Positions 45,982 to 55,637 of a stretch of 64,000 bases of DNA are shown here, in pieces. Position 1 is the stretch's first letter; the number at the start of each line of letters is the position of its first letter. Made by a program: the position numbers and the translations under genes. The stretch is from PFJX01 sp964466195 (GTDB lineage Bacteria; Pseudomonadota; Gammaproteobacteria; Burkholderiales; Thiobacillaceae), in contig CAYXMQ010000005.1 in NCBI GenBank assembly GCA_964466195.1, positions 1-64,000 on the forward strand. The letters are read 5' to 3'. Below the pieces are notes generated by a model. The model saw only the letters and a program-made list of their open reading frames with translations, was not told the origin of the DNA and ran no database searches.

Positions 45982-47115
45982 ATGGCGGAAGACAGCGATC
46001 TTGAACGCACGGAACCAGCATCATCACGTAAGCTGGAACAAGCGCGGGAACGTGGCAATGTGCCGCGTTCGCGTGAGCTGGCCACCCTCGCGGTGTTGCT
46101 GGCTAGCGCCAGTGTCATCGCTTTGTTGGGCGTGTTCATGTATCAGGGCCTCGGCCGCGTCATGCGCAATGCCTTGATCTTTGATCTGACCGATGTGGCG
46201 AATCCCGAAATGATGGGCCGCAGCCTGATGCAAGCCGGCATGGATGGCGTGTTGCTCTACCTGCCGATGGCGGTCACGGTGGTGGTCGCTGCAGTGGGAG
46301 CCAATCTGATGCTTTCCGGCTGGGTCTTTTCGACGCAGACGCTTGAGTTCAATTTTTCCAAACTCAATCCGGTCTCCGGTGTCGCCCGGATGTTTTCGCT
46401 GAATTCACTCGCCGAACTGGTCAAGGCCTTGTTGAAGGGCGGCCTGATCGCCGGCGTCGCCGGCTGGATGATCTGGCATCAGCATGATGGCATTCTGGCT
46501 TTGGCCAGCGAACCGCTGGCTGCGGCCGTAGCGCATTTCGGACAGATTGTGCTGTTTACTTTTCTGGCCTCGGTGTCGGCTTTCGTGTTCATTGTCGCCC
46601 TCGATGTGCCCTTCCAAATATGGAACTATCACCACGGCCTGCGCATGACCAAGGAGGAAGTGCGGCAGGAGGGCAAGGAAATCGAGGGCGACCCGCAAAT
46701 CAAGGCGCGCATTCGCTCGTTGCAGCGCGAGGTCGCTCGGCGGCGCATGATGCAGGCGATTCCCCAGGCCGATGTGGTGGTGACCAACCCGATGCATTTT
46801 GCGGTGGCGCTGAAATACGAAGAAAAGGGCATGGCCGCTCCGGTGGTGCTGGCAAAAGGCTCGCAGCTGGTGGCCGAGCGCATCAAGGAACTGGCGCGTG
46901 AGCATCGCGTACCCATCGTCGAGGCGCCGCCGCTGGCGCGCGCATTGCATCGCCATGTCGAAGTCGGCGACGTCATTCCGGGCGCCTTGTTCACCGCTGT
47001 CGCGCAGGTTCTGGCCTATGTCTATCAACTTAACCAGTCGCTCAACCCGGTGTTGCCGAGCGAATGGCAGGTGCCGTCGAAACTTGATCCCGCCGCCCGG
47101 TTTGAGGCGACATGA
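45982..47115 (+). CDS. flhB: Flagellar export protein FlhB
   Basis: 377 residues: four membrane helices then a cytoplasmic domain. The self-cleavage motif, NPTH in most FlhB proteins, reads NPMH at residues 269-272. Cleavage between Asn and Pro switches substrate specificity from rod/hook to filament proteins. It overlaps flhA by 4 nt and begins the flagellar block. Confidence 0.95.
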   Translation: MAEDSDLERTEPASSRKLEQARERGNVPRSRELATLAVLLASASVIALLGVFMYQGLGRVMRNALIFDLTDVANPEMMGRSLMQAGMDGVLLYLPMAVTVVVAAVGANLMLSGWVFSTQTLEFNFSKLNPVSGVARMFSLNSLAELVKALLKGGLIAGVAGWMIWHQHDGILALASEPLAAAVAHFGQIVLFTFLASVSAFVFIVALDVPFQIWNYHHGLRMTKEEVRQEGKEIEGDPQIKARIRSLQREVARRRMMQAIPQADVVVTNPMHFAVALKYEEKGMAAPVVLAKGSQLVAERIKELAREHRVPIVEAPPLARALHRHVEVGDVIPGALFTAVAQVLAYVYQLNQSLNPVLPSEWQVPSKLDPAARFEAT

Positions 47116-49193
47116 TGGCTGAGCCATCGTTTTCGACGCACGCGTTGCCGTGGCAACGGCTGGCCGCGCCCATTCTGGTGATCATGGTGCTGGCCATGAT
47201 GGTGCTGCCGCTGCCGCCATTCCTGCTCGACCTGCTGTTCACCTTCAACATCGCGATGGCGATGATCGTGCTGCTGATCAGCCTGTACACCCGCAAGCCG
47301 CTGGAGTTTTCGATTTTCCCGACGGTGTTGCTGCTGACCACCTTGTTGCGCCTGTCGCTCAACGTCGCTTCCACGCGCGTCGTGCTGATGGAGGGCCACA
47401 CCGGCACGGATGCCGCCGGCAAGGTGATCGAAGCCTTCGGCCACTTTCTGGTTGGCGGCAATTACGCGGTCGGTTTGATCGTGTTCATCATCCTGGTGTT
47501 GATCAATTTCATGGTGATTACCAAGGGCGCCGGGCGGATAGCCGAGGTGTCGGCGCGCTTCACGCTGGATGCGATGCCCGGCAAGCAGATGGCGATCGAT
47601 GCCGACCTCAATGCCGGCTTGATCGGCGAGGACGATGCGCGGCGGCGGCGGGCGGAGATCGCGCAGGAGGCCGATTTCTACGGCTCCATGGATGGCGCCT
47701 CCAAATTCGTGCGCGGCGATGCCGTGGCCGGCATCATCATCATGTTGATCAATGTGGTCGGTGGCTTGATCGTCGGCGTGGCGCAGCACGATATGAGCTT
47801 CGCTGCCGCCGCCAACAACTACACCTTGCTGGCCATCGGCGACGGTCTGGTGGCGCAGATACCGGCGCTGGTCATTTCCACCGCGGCCGGCATCGTGGTG
47901 TCGCGCGTATCCAGCGACCAGGACTTGAGCGAACAGCTGGCCGGGCAACTGTTCGGGCGCCCGCAAACCTTGTTTCTGACCGCCGGCATCCTGGCCCTGA
48001 TGGGCATCATTCCCGGCATGCCGCACGTGTCCTTTTTTCTGATCGGCGGCATTCTGGCCGGCACCGGTTACTGGCTGATGCAGCGCCAGCAGGCCGCGGC
48101 CACCGCGGCGGTTGTGGAAGAGGCGCCGGTCAAGGCGGAAGAGCCGGCCGACGTGGGCTGGCATGATGTCGCGGCGGTGGATCGCCTCGGCCTGGAGGTC
48201 GGCTATCGTTTGGTGCCGCTGGTCGACAAGCATCAGGATGGCGAGTTGTTGCGGCGGATTCGCGGCATCCGCAAGAAAATCGCCCAGGATCTCGGTTTCC
48301 TGGTGCCGGCCGTTCATATCCGCGACAACCTGCAACTGAAGCCGAACGCCTATCGAGTAACCCTGAAGGGAGTCAGTGTGGCCGAGGGCGAGGCGATCGC
48401 CGGAAAGTATCTGGCCATCAATCCGGGACGCGTACTGGGTACTTTGAATGGTCAGGCCGCCACCGATCCGGCCTATGGCCTGCCGGCGGTCTGGATTGAC
48501 GCCGCACTGCGCGATCAAGCTCAGACCTACGGTTATACGGTGGTCGATGCCGGCACCGTGGTCGCGACGCATCTGACCAAAGTCATCAATGAGCATGCAC
48601 CGGAACTGCTGGGTCGCGAAGAGTGCCAGCAATTGCTTGATCATATCGGCAAGCAGTTTCCCAAGCTGGTGGAAGATCTCACGCCGAAACAGTTGCCGGT
48701 GGCGACGGTGCAAAAGGTCTTGCAGAATCTACTGGAAGAGCAGGTTCACATACGCGATATGCGCACGATTCTGGAAACGTTGGCGGAGCATGCCACCCGT
48801 ACGCAAGATGCGGATGAGTTGACCGCTACGGTCAGAACTGCGCTGGGACGCGCTATCATCCACGAAACCTTTGGAGGAGCGCAGGAATTGTTAGTGATGG
48901 CTCTGGAGCCAACCCTTGAGCACATCTTGACTCAGGCTTTGGCCTCGCGTGGGGAATCCGGCGTCGGCTTGGAACCCGGGCTGGCGGAAAAACTGGTGCG
49001 GGAAACGGTGCAGGCCGTCGAGCGCCAGGAGAATGCCGGACAGCCAGCCGTCTTGCTGTCTCCGCCCGCGATTCGTCCGGTTCTTGCACGTTTCTTGCGG
49101 CGCTCGGCGCCGGGTCTCAAGGTGCTCTCGCATGCCGAAGTCCCCGATGGCAAAACCATCCGTATCGTCACGTTGATCGGCGGCGGTGCATGA
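47112..49193 (+). CDS. flhA: Flagellar export protein FlhA
   Basis: 693 residues, typical. Eight membrane helices in the first 330 residues include the FHIPEP-family stretch RFTLDAMPGKQMAIDADLNAG (about 145), followed by the large cytoplasmic domain. FlhA is the proton-driven core of the flagellar export gate. Confidence 0.97.
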   Translation: MMAEPSFSTHALPWQRLAAPILVIMVLAMMVLPLPPFLLDLLFTFNIAMAMIVLLISLYTRKPLEFSIFPTVLLLTTLLRLSLNVASTRVVLMEGHTGTDAAGKVIEAFGHFLVGGNYAVGLIVFIILVLINFMVITKGAGRIAEVSARFTLDAMPGKQMAIDADLNAGLIGEDDARRRRAEIAQEADFYGSMDGASKFVRGDAVAGIIIMLINVVGGLIVGVAQHDMSFAAAANNYTLLAIGDGLVAQIPALVISTAAGIVVSRVSSDQDLSEQLAGQLFGRPQTLFLTAGILALMGIIPGMPHVSFFLIGGILAGTGYWLMQRQQAAATAAVVEEAPVKAEEPADVGWHDVAAVDRLGLEVGYRLVPLVDKHQDGELLRRIRGIRKKIAQDLGFLVPAVHIRDNLQLKPNAYRVTLKGVSVAEGEAIAGKYLAINPGRVLGTLNGQAATDPAYGLPAVWIDAALRDQAQTYGYTVVDAGTVVATHLTKVINEHAPELLGREECQQLLDHIGKQFPKLVEDLTPKQLPVATVQKVLQNLLEEQVHIRDMRTILETLAEHATRTQDADELTATVRTALGRAIIHETFGGAQELLVMALEPTLEHILTQALASRGESGVGLEPGLAEKLVRETVQAVERQENAGQPAVLLSPPAIRPVLARFLRRSAPGLKVLSHAEVPDGKTIRIVTLIGGGA

Positions 49194-49212
49194 GTAAAGC
49201 TGCGATCAAGCC

Positions 49213-50664
49213 ATGATCAAGAAATTTCATGCCCAAACCACGCGTGATGCGCTGCGCCAGGTGCGCGACGCGCTCGGCGCCAGCGCCTTGATCCTGTCCA
49301 ACCGGCAAGTGGCCGGCGGGGTGGAAATCATTGCCGTGGCGGACATGGATATGGCTGCGCTGGCCGCCCAGGCCGAACCCGCGCTTTGGCGGACGCCGCC
49401 CCCGGCGCCGCGCGCGACACCGCCCGTACATCAGCTGGCGCCGTCGGAGCGGCCCGGTTTGACTCTGGATGAAGCCAAACCGCAGATTGCCACCTTGGCC
49501 GATTATCTGGCCGATCGCGATGTTTCTTCGCTGATCCGCCCGTCGCCGACCCGGCAGGCGCATGCGGCCAAGCCGGCGCCAGTGCCGTCACAGGCGGCAT
49601 CCATTGGAGAAAAAGCGGCGGTCGATACGGCCAAGACCGAGAGCATCCATCACGACAAATCGGCAGAAGCGGTCGATGCCCTGGCGCGGGAAATGCGTTT
49701 GTTGCGCGGCATGGTGGAAGGGCAGTTGGCGGGCTTCGCCTGGAATGACCTGACGCAGCGCGATCCCGTCCGGATGGAGGCCATGAAACGCTTGCTGGCC
49801 GCGGGTTTTTCGGCCGCTTTCGCGCGCATGCTGCTGGAACGCCTGCCGGCGGATGAGGCGGATCTGGCGCAGGCCCTCAAATGGATCAAGTCCACCATTG
49901 CCCACAATCTGAAATTGGCGGCCAGCGCCGATGACATCGTTGAACGCGGTGGCGTCTATGCCTTGGTCGGACCGACCGGCGTCGGCAAGACCACGACCGT
50001 CGCCAAGCTGGCGGCGCGTGCCGTGCTGCGTCATGGCGCCGCCAAGGTGGCCTTGGTCACCACCGACACCTATCGAATCGGTGCGCAGGATCAGTTGCGC
50101 ATCTACGGCCGCATTTTGGGTACGCCGGTGTTTGCAGTGCGCGACGAAAACGATCTGGAAATGACGTTGTCGGACCTGTCCGGCCGTCACCTGGTGTTTG
50201 TCGATACCGTCGGCATGAGTCAACGCGACAAGCGGCTGGCCGAGCAGGTGGCTTTGCTGTGCGGCGAACAGCGCGACGTGAAGCGGCTGCTGCTGCTCGG
50301 GGCGCCGAGCCAGGGCGTGACACTGGAAGAGGTGGCGCGGGCGTATAGCGGGCCGGGCCTGATCGGCTGCATCCTGACCAAGATCGACGAGGCGCTGACC
50401 TATGGTCCGGTGCTGGATGTCGCGATTCGCCACGAGTTGCCGGTGCATTACGTCACCAACGGGCAACGCGTGCCGGAAGATCTGCACTTGGCCAACGCCG
50501 TTTATCTGGCCGATCGCGCATTCCGCATCCATCAGCAGGAATCGCCGTTTACCCAGAATGAAAACGACTATCCCATTCTCATGGCGGCGGCGCTGGAATC
50601 CGCCACGTTGCCGGAGCTGAATGAAGGAAACGGAGCGACGGGAGGCTGGGGTGCGGCTGGTTGA
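49213..50664 (+). CDS. flhF: Flagellar SRP-type GTPase FlhF
   Basis: 483 residues: an N-terminal basic region, a variable Pro/Ala-rich stretch, then an NG domain with G1 GPTGVGKTTTVAKLAAR (about 255), DTYRIGAQDQLR (about 287) and the later DTVGM and TKIDE motifs. FlhF sets flagellar position and number with FlhG. Its end overlaps the flhG start. Confidence 0.95.
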   Translation: MIKKFHAQTTRDALRQVRDALGASALILSNRQVAGGVEIIAVADMDMAALAAQAEPALWRTPPPAPRATPPVHQLAPSERPGLTLDEAKPQIATLADYLADRDVSSLIRPSPTRQAHAAKPAPVPSQAASIGEKAAVDTAKTESIHHDKSAEAVDALAREMRLLRGMVEGQLAGFAWNDLTQRDPVRMEAMKRLLAAGFSAAFARMLLERLPADEADLAQALKWIKSTIAHNLKLAASADDIVERGGVYALVGPTGVGKTTTVAKLAARAVLRHGAAKVALVTTDTYRIGAQDQLRIYGRILGTPVFAVRDENDLEMTLSDLSGRHLVFVDTVGMSQRDKRLAEQVALLCGEQRDVKRLLLLGAPSQGVTLEEVARAYSGPGLIGCILTKIDEALTYGPVLDVAIRHELPVHYVTNGQRVPEDLHLANAVYLADRAFRIHQQESPFTQNENDYPILMAAALESATLPELNEGNGATGGWGAAG

Positions 50665-51514
50665 TCCGCTCGACCAGGCCAGCGGGCTGCGACGTCTGTT
50701 CGCGCCCGAAGCGTCCTTTCAGGCCCTCGGCGTCTTGGGGCCGGACCCCCGCCGGACCGCGCGCGCTTGCACTGCGTTGGCGTTGGGACTGGGACGGCGC
50801 GGTCATCGCGTCTTGGTGATGGATGAAATGCGGCCGCCCCATAACGTGGCCGGTCTGCTCGGGATCATGCCCAGGCTGGGGCTCGCCGACGCGCCGCGGC
50901 GGGGTTTGCTGTCGGTGGTTCAGCAGGCGCTGGACGGACTGGTGTTGTTGGCGGCGCAAGATGGCTTGAATACCCTGGCGGGCTTGTCCGAACATGATTT
51001 GCTCGATATGGCGGAGGCTTGGCGAACTCGAGCCGATGCGCCGGAGTGGCTGTTGCTCAATGGCGGCGATAGCCCGCTGCGGAGCAACGGCCTGGCGACC
51101 ACGGCCAATGTGCGTGTGCTGGTGTTGCCGGGCAACCGGGCTTCTTTGGCAGACGCTTACGCAGTCATGAAAGCGGCGCATGCGGCCTGGTCGGGCAGTC
51201 ACTGGTTGGTTTTGGTGGAAGGCGCCGAGACCGGACAGGCTATGGGACTGTTCGCGTCCTTGAGCGAGACGGCGCAACGCTTTCTTGGCTTGACGCCCGT
51301 GTTCCTGGGCTGCATCGTCCGAGATACGCCGGGAACGCAGCCTAGCGCGCTGGATGCCGCCTTGGTTGATTGTTTAAGTGAAGAGAGCCGCCGCCGGGTG
51401 GAAACGGAACGGATGAATTTCGAACAATTTTGGCAGCGTATGTGGCTGTTCAGCCGCATCACCGCAGAAGCAGCGACCAAGAGGGTACAGCATGGTTGGC
51501 GGAGTGCAGGTTAG
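50621..51514 (+). CDS. flhG: FlhG/FleN-like protein lacking the Walker A motif
   Basis: 297 residues, or 287 if a GTG at 50651 with GGAGG upstream is the start. Position between flhF and fliA and a MinD-like layout (RGHRVLVMDEMRPP at about 63) mark it as FlhG. The deviant P-loop (KGGxGKT) expected near residue 40 reads LGPDPRRTARACTAL, without the Gly and Lys residues. ATP binding is therefore doubtful, and it may act as a scaffold for FlhF. Confidence 0.8.
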   Translation: MKETERREAGVRLVDPLDQASGLRRLFAPEASFQALGVLGPDPRRTARACTALALGLGRRGHRVLVMDEMRPPHNVAGLLGIMPRLGLADAPRRGLLSVVQQALDGLVLLAAQDGLNTLAGLSEHDLLDMAEAWRTRADAPEWLLLNGGDSPLRSNGLATTANVRVLVLPGNRASLADAYAVMKAAHAAWSGSHWLVLVEGAETGQAMGLFASLSETAQRFLGLTPVFLGCIVRDTPGTQPSALDAALVDCLSEESRRRVETERMNFEQFWQRMWLFSRITAEAATKRVQHGWRSAG

Positions 51515-52217
51515 CGATAAGGATGCCCTGGTCAGGGCGCATCTAGCCATGGTCAAGCGGATCGCTTACCACATGATGACGCGTCTGCCCGCCAGTGTCG
51601 AAGTGGACGACCTGGTGCAGGCCGGCTTGATGGGGTTGCTCGAGGCGGTCGATCGTTTCGACAGCGAACAAGGCCCGCATTTCGAGACTTATGCGACACA
51701 ACGTGTGCGCGGCGCCATGCTGGACGAGTTGCGCGACGCCGATTGGGCGACGCGGAATGTGCGGCGCGCCGGCCGGCAGATTGAAAACACCATCAATGCA
51801 CTGCAGCAGCGACACCATCGCCCGCCCACCGAGCAGGAGATCGCCACCGAAATGGGACTGGAATTACAGGCTTATTTCGAGCTGTTGAACGATGCCCGCG
51901 GTTCCCAACTGCTTTACTACGAAGACCTGCACAGTGGCGATGGCGACGACTTCTTGGAGCGTTTCGCCGACAGTCGCAATCAGGCGCCGTTCGATATCCT
52001 GGCTTCGCGGCATTTCAAGGGCGAACTGGCGAAGGCGGTGGGCGTCCTGCCTGAGCGCGAAAAGCAGCTCATGGGCATGTATTACGAACAGGATATGAAT
52101 TTCAAGGAAATCGGCGCCGTGCTGGGGGTGTCCGAATCGCGCGTCTGCCAGTTGCACGGCCAGGCCGTCGCGCGACTGCGCGGCAGTCTGCGCGAGTGGT
52201 CGAGTCACGCGGATTAA
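51492..52217 (+). CDS. fliA: Flagellar sigma factor FliA (sigma-28)
   Basis: 241 residues. Sigma region 2 (DALVRAHLAMVKRIAYHM, about 10), region 3, and region 4 with the helix-turn-helix NFKEIGAVLGVSESRVCQLH (about 200) are clear. It directs transcription of late flagellar genes. It overlaps flhG by 23 nt. Confidence 0.96.
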   Translation: MVGGVQVSDKDALVRAHLAMVKRIAYHMMTRLPASVEVDDLVQAGLMGLLEAVDRFDSEQGPHFETYATQRVRGAMLDELRDADWATRNVRRAGRQIENTINALQQRHHRPPTEQEIATEMGLELQAYFELLNDARGSQLLYYEDLHSGDGDDFLERFADSRNQAPFDILASRHFKGELAKAVGVLPEREKQLMGMYYEQDMNFKEIGAVLGVSESRVCQLHGQAVARLRGSLREWSSHAD

Positions 52218-52229
52218 GCCGGACCGACC

Positions 52230-52970
52230 ATGGACATCGTCAGCATCATCGGTATCGCGCTCAGCATCACGGCCATTCTGCTGGGGCAGTTCCTGGAGGG
52301 CGGGCATATCAGTTCGCTGCTTCAGTTCACGGCGTTCATGATCGTCATCGGCGGTACCTTGGGCGCGGTCATGCTGCAGACCAGCCTGAAAGTGTTTCTG
52401 GACGGCCTAAGCATGCTCAAGTGGGTCTTGCAGCCGCCGCGCATCGCCAGCCAGGAAACCCTCGACATGCTGATCGAGTGGAGTCAGAAAGCGCGCCGCG
52501 GCGGTCTGTTGGCACTGGAACCGTTCATCGACCAGCAGCAGGATCTGTTTCACCGCCGTGGTCTGCAAATGCTGGTCGACGGGGCTGAGCCCGAAGTGTT
52601 ACGCGAGACGCTGGAACTCGATCTGCAAAGCTACGAACAGCATCATGTCGATGCCTCCAAGGTCTGGTTGGCGGCCGGCGGCTATTCGCCGACCATCGGC
52701 ATACTCGGCGCGGTCATGGGCCTGATTCATGTCATGGAAAACCTGTCCGATCCATCCAAGCTGGGTTCCGGCATCGCGGTCGCCTTCGTCGCGACGATAT
52801 ATGGCGTGGGCGGCGCCAACCTTTTCTTCCTGCCGGTTGCCGGCAAGTTGCGCTACTGGGTCGGTCGCCAGGTGGTCAACAAGGAATTGTTCATTCAGGG
52901 CATCGTGGCCATCGCCAATGGCGAGAATCCGCGCGTGATCGAGGCCAAGCTGCAAGGCTATCTGTCCTGA
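52230..52970 (+). CDS. motC: Flagellar stator protein MotC (MotA family)
   Basis: 246 residues with four membrane helices; the last two include SPTIGILGAVMGLIHVMENL (about 153) and VAFVATIYGVGGANLFFLPV, the MotA/TolQ/ExbB proton channel segments. It pairs with MotD encoded 18 nt downstream and follows fliA by 12 nt. Confidence 0.94.
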   Translation: MDIVSIIGIALSITAILLGQFLEGGHISSLLQFTAFMIVIGGTLGAVMLQTSLKVFLDGLSMLKWVLQPPRIASQETLDMLIEWSQKARRGGLLALEPFIDQQQDLFHRRGLQMLVDGAEPEVLRETLELDLQSYEQHHVDASKVWLAAGGYSPTIGILGAVMGLIHVMENLSDPSKLGSGIAVAFVATIYGVGGANLFFLPVAGKLRYWVGRQVVNKELFIQGIVAIANGENPRVIEAKLQGYLS

Positions 52971-52988
52971 TGCCGGCGTATCGTTGAC

Positions 52989-53813
52989 ATGGCGCGCAAG
53001 AAGCCGATTGAAGAGCATGAGAATCTGGAACGCTGGCTGGTTTCCTATGCGGATTTCATTACGCTGCTATTTGCGTTCTTCGTGGTCATGTACGCGATTT
53101 CCTCGGTCAACGAAGGCAAATACCGGGTCATGTCCGATTCCTTGATCAACGCCTTCAAGGAACCGCAAAGCACGGACAAGCTGATCGAAAAGAGCACCAA
53201 GCATGACGAGATATTGAGCGGCACCGGCAAACCGATTGGCAAGAGCGTGCCGCAACCGCAGCAGACGCCGGAACGCCAGAAAGCCGCCGAAAGCATGAAG
53301 AAAGTGGCCAAGAGCGTGCTGCAAGCCATGCAGCCGCTGATTCAGAACGGTCAGGTCCGCGTCACCCAATCGCCGCGCGGCATCACTGTGGAAATCAATG
53401 CCAGCGTGCTGTTCAAGAGCGGGGAGGCGGTGTTGCAGCCGCAATCAACGGAAGCGTTGTCCGCCGTGGCGCAGGTGCTGACTCAGGTTGACAATCCGAT
53501 TCAGGTCGAGGGCCACACCGACAATATCCCGATCAACAGTCCCAGCTTCCCATCCAATTGGGAGCTTTCTTCGTCGCGTGCCGGCAGCGTGGTGCGGCTG
53601 TTCACTGAACGCGGCGTGCCGGCTGCGCGCATGGTCGCGATCGGCTATGCCGATAATCGCCCTATCGATACCAATGCCACGTCTGACGGGCGCAGCCGCA
53701 ATCGACGCGTGAATGTGTTGATCATGAACGAAGTGGGCGGCGTGGCGAGTGAAATCACGCTGCAAGACGACGGGCGGATCACCCAAACCGGCAGTTTGCC
53801 GGCCAAGCGATGA
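52989..53813 (+). CDS. motD: Flagellar stator protein MotD (MotB family)
   Basis: 274 residues. The single membrane helix carries the proton-binding Asp in SYADFITLLFAFFV (about 19), and the OmpA-like peptidoglycan-binding domain occupies the C-terminus (VEGHTDNIPINS, about 171; SSRAGSVVRLF). It anchors the stator to the cell wall. Confidence 0.95.
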   Translation: MARKKPIEEHENLERWLVSYADFITLLFAFFVVMYAISSVNEGKYRVMSDSLINAFKEPQSTDKLIEKSTKHDEILSGTGKPIGKSVPQPQQTPERQKAAESMKKVAKSVLQAMQPLIQNGQVRVTQSPRGITVEINASVLFKSGEAVLQPQSTEALSAVAQVLTQVDNPIQVEGHTDNIPINSPSFPSNWELSSSRAGSVVRLFTERGVPAARMVAIGYADNRPIDTNATSDGRSRNRRVNVLIMNEVGGVASEITLQDDGRITQTGSLPAKR

Positions 53814-53862
53814 ACGGCGCTTTGGGGATTGAGTCCTCAGCGAGCAACCCCGCGCCAGCGTT

Positions 53863-55431
53863 CTAGGCGGACGTCTTTTCGATGGAATGCATCTGAAAGC
53901 GGAACAGATCAATGCTCGGCGTGGCTTCAATGCGTTTTTCAATCTGCACCAGTTGGTTCCCCTTCGGCGTGTGTATCTCCGCCGGGATGTCCGGAGCAAA
54001 GCAGCCAGGCTGCGAAAGCAGCATCGGCGTCTGCTTGGTATTCGGACTGGGGTGCAATAGCAAACACGGCCACTGCCGGCCATTGTCTTTGCGGCGGACC
54101 TGAACCGATAACGCTTGCGGGGCAAGCAGTTGGATGCCGAAAAACATCTCGCCCTGACGGGGGACCCGGAACCAGCGCACCAGACCGACGCCCCAGTCGC
54201 TCTGATCCTGCCGGATGCCGACGACATCGCCGACGCGAATCTGGATCGGGACGTTGCCGGTTTTGATCAAGGCCAGTCCGCCCATGCTGTCATTCATGGT
54301 CTTGCAACGCACGATCGTCGGCGGCGCTTCATTGCCGCCCAGGCCGTAATGTATGGTGTCGCTGCGCGGCGTCGGTGCAATGAGTTGATGCAGCGATTTG
54401 AGGCCGAAGCTGATTTCGAATTCACGCCCATTGGGCTGGCGTCGACGTTGAGATTTGCGCTGTAAAGACGCGCCCCAGTTCAATTTCAGACGCCGCAACA
54501 TGGTCGGATAGGCCGGATCGCGCGCGACGTCGGGCAGCCCGATCTTGTCCGGCGGTTCGTGGCCTTTCAGATAGGTCGTAATCAGCGCCAGATGCTTGGC
54601 CAGCTCGGTGGTGTTGAGCAACAAATCCCAACGCGGATTCATTGGATGGGCATCGCGGGCGATCGGAGTTGGCGCGCTGTCGGTGTTGACTTCCACGACA
54701 AACAGACCGGCCTGGCCTTTGATCGTGTCTTCCGCCGGGAAGATCGTGGCCAGGTTGGCGAAGCGGGCGATGATGTCCTTGGCCCAGGGCAACTCCGCTT
54801 GCGGAAAGCGGTAGGGGTCGGCAATCGCCATCAGCAATGTGGCTTTATAGATCTGTTCGATCGAGAGCATCTTGCTGCCGCCCTCGGGGATGGTTTCTTT
54901 GAGCCCGTTGCGCAGCGCGTAGTTATAAGTTTGATGCAGGTCGACCCAGATCCCTTCCGGGACGGGGTCATGTGTTTCAAAGCTGATTTCCAGTATGGTC
55001 TGCAAGGCCAGCAAGATGCGCTGCAGATAGAGCGATGCGGGATTGCCGCCGAATAGATGGAATCGTCGCTTCAACCAGTCGAGCAGCAAGGTCTTGTTGG
55101 CGTCTGCGAGCTCGCGCATCAGCCGTTTGGCCAGCTCGGCGTTGCGCTGTTGCTTGGGCAGCAGCGGCAGCGGGACCGAGCCGTAGTGTTCGTACAGCGA
55201 GGCGACGATGTCATCAACCACCGGCGTCATGCGCTCGATGATTTTTGCCCGCGCATCATGCGAGAGCTCAAGCCGGTTCAGCGTAGCCAGGTAATCCGCC
55301 AGGGTCTCTGCCGCTTCGACCGGATTGGAGAGCGGCAACCGGGTCAGCCAAGCCTCAACTTGCTTGGGCTTCGTTTCCAAGTTTATATTGCTGCCCGACT
55401 CGCGGGATGGCAGGACATATCTAGGTAGCAT
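53863..55431 (-). CDS. Large protein with PilZ-like C-terminal domain
   Basis: 522 residues from the ATG at 55431. The N-terminal 300 residues are helical and unrecognised. The region around 350-470 resembles a PilZ domain: Arg-rich QRRRQPNGREFEISFG followed by MNDSMGGLAL, which fits the NxSxxG part of the c-di-GMP motif. If functional it would bind c-di-GMP; its place after the stator genes fits motility or surface-lifestyle control. It is convergent with motD. Confidence 0.65.
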   Translation of the reverse strand: MLPRYVLPSRESGSNINLETKPKQVEAWLTRLPLSNPVEAAETLADYLATLNRLELSHDARAKIIERMTPVVDDIVASLYEHYGSVPLPLLPKQQRNAELAKRLMRELADANKTLLLDWLKRRFHLFGGNPASLYLQRILLALQTILEISFETHDPVPEGIWVDLHQTYNYALRNGLKETIPEGGSKMLSIEQIYKATLLMAIADPYRFPQAELPWAKDIIARFANLATIFPAEDTIKGQAGLFVVEVNTDSAPTPIARDAHPMNPRWDLLLNTTELAKHLALITTYLKGHEPPDKIGLPDVARDPAYPTMLRRLKLNWGASLQRKSQRRRQPNGREFEISFGLKSLHQLIAPTPRSDTIHYGLGGNEAPPTIVRCKTMNDSMGGLALIKTGNVPIQIRVGDVVGIRQDQSDWGVGLVRWFRVPRQGEMFFGIQLLAPQALSVQVRRKDNGRQWPCLLLHPSPNTKQTPMLLSQPGCFAPDIPAEIHTPKGNQLVQIEKRIEATPSIDLFRFQMHSIEKTSA

Positions 55432-55637
55432 TGGTTCGCCTTTACTCCTCGAGCGGCATTCTACCTGCCCAAAAATTGGCAGCAAAAGGCTTTTCCAAAG
55501 TAATTCGCCTGCGTTCCGGCTGTCCGAAAGCCAACCCGGCGTTCGGAATCCAGGGCAAAGTCGAAAAACAGTATGCGCTTGCCGAACTCTCCCCTGACGA
55601 CAGACTCCTAACCCAATCTTAATTATCGAGATACATC

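Noticed and set aside
53814..53862. Terminator between motD and the PilZ-like gene
   Set aside because: GGCGC and GCGCC can pair with ggggattga between, but no T-run follows on either strand.
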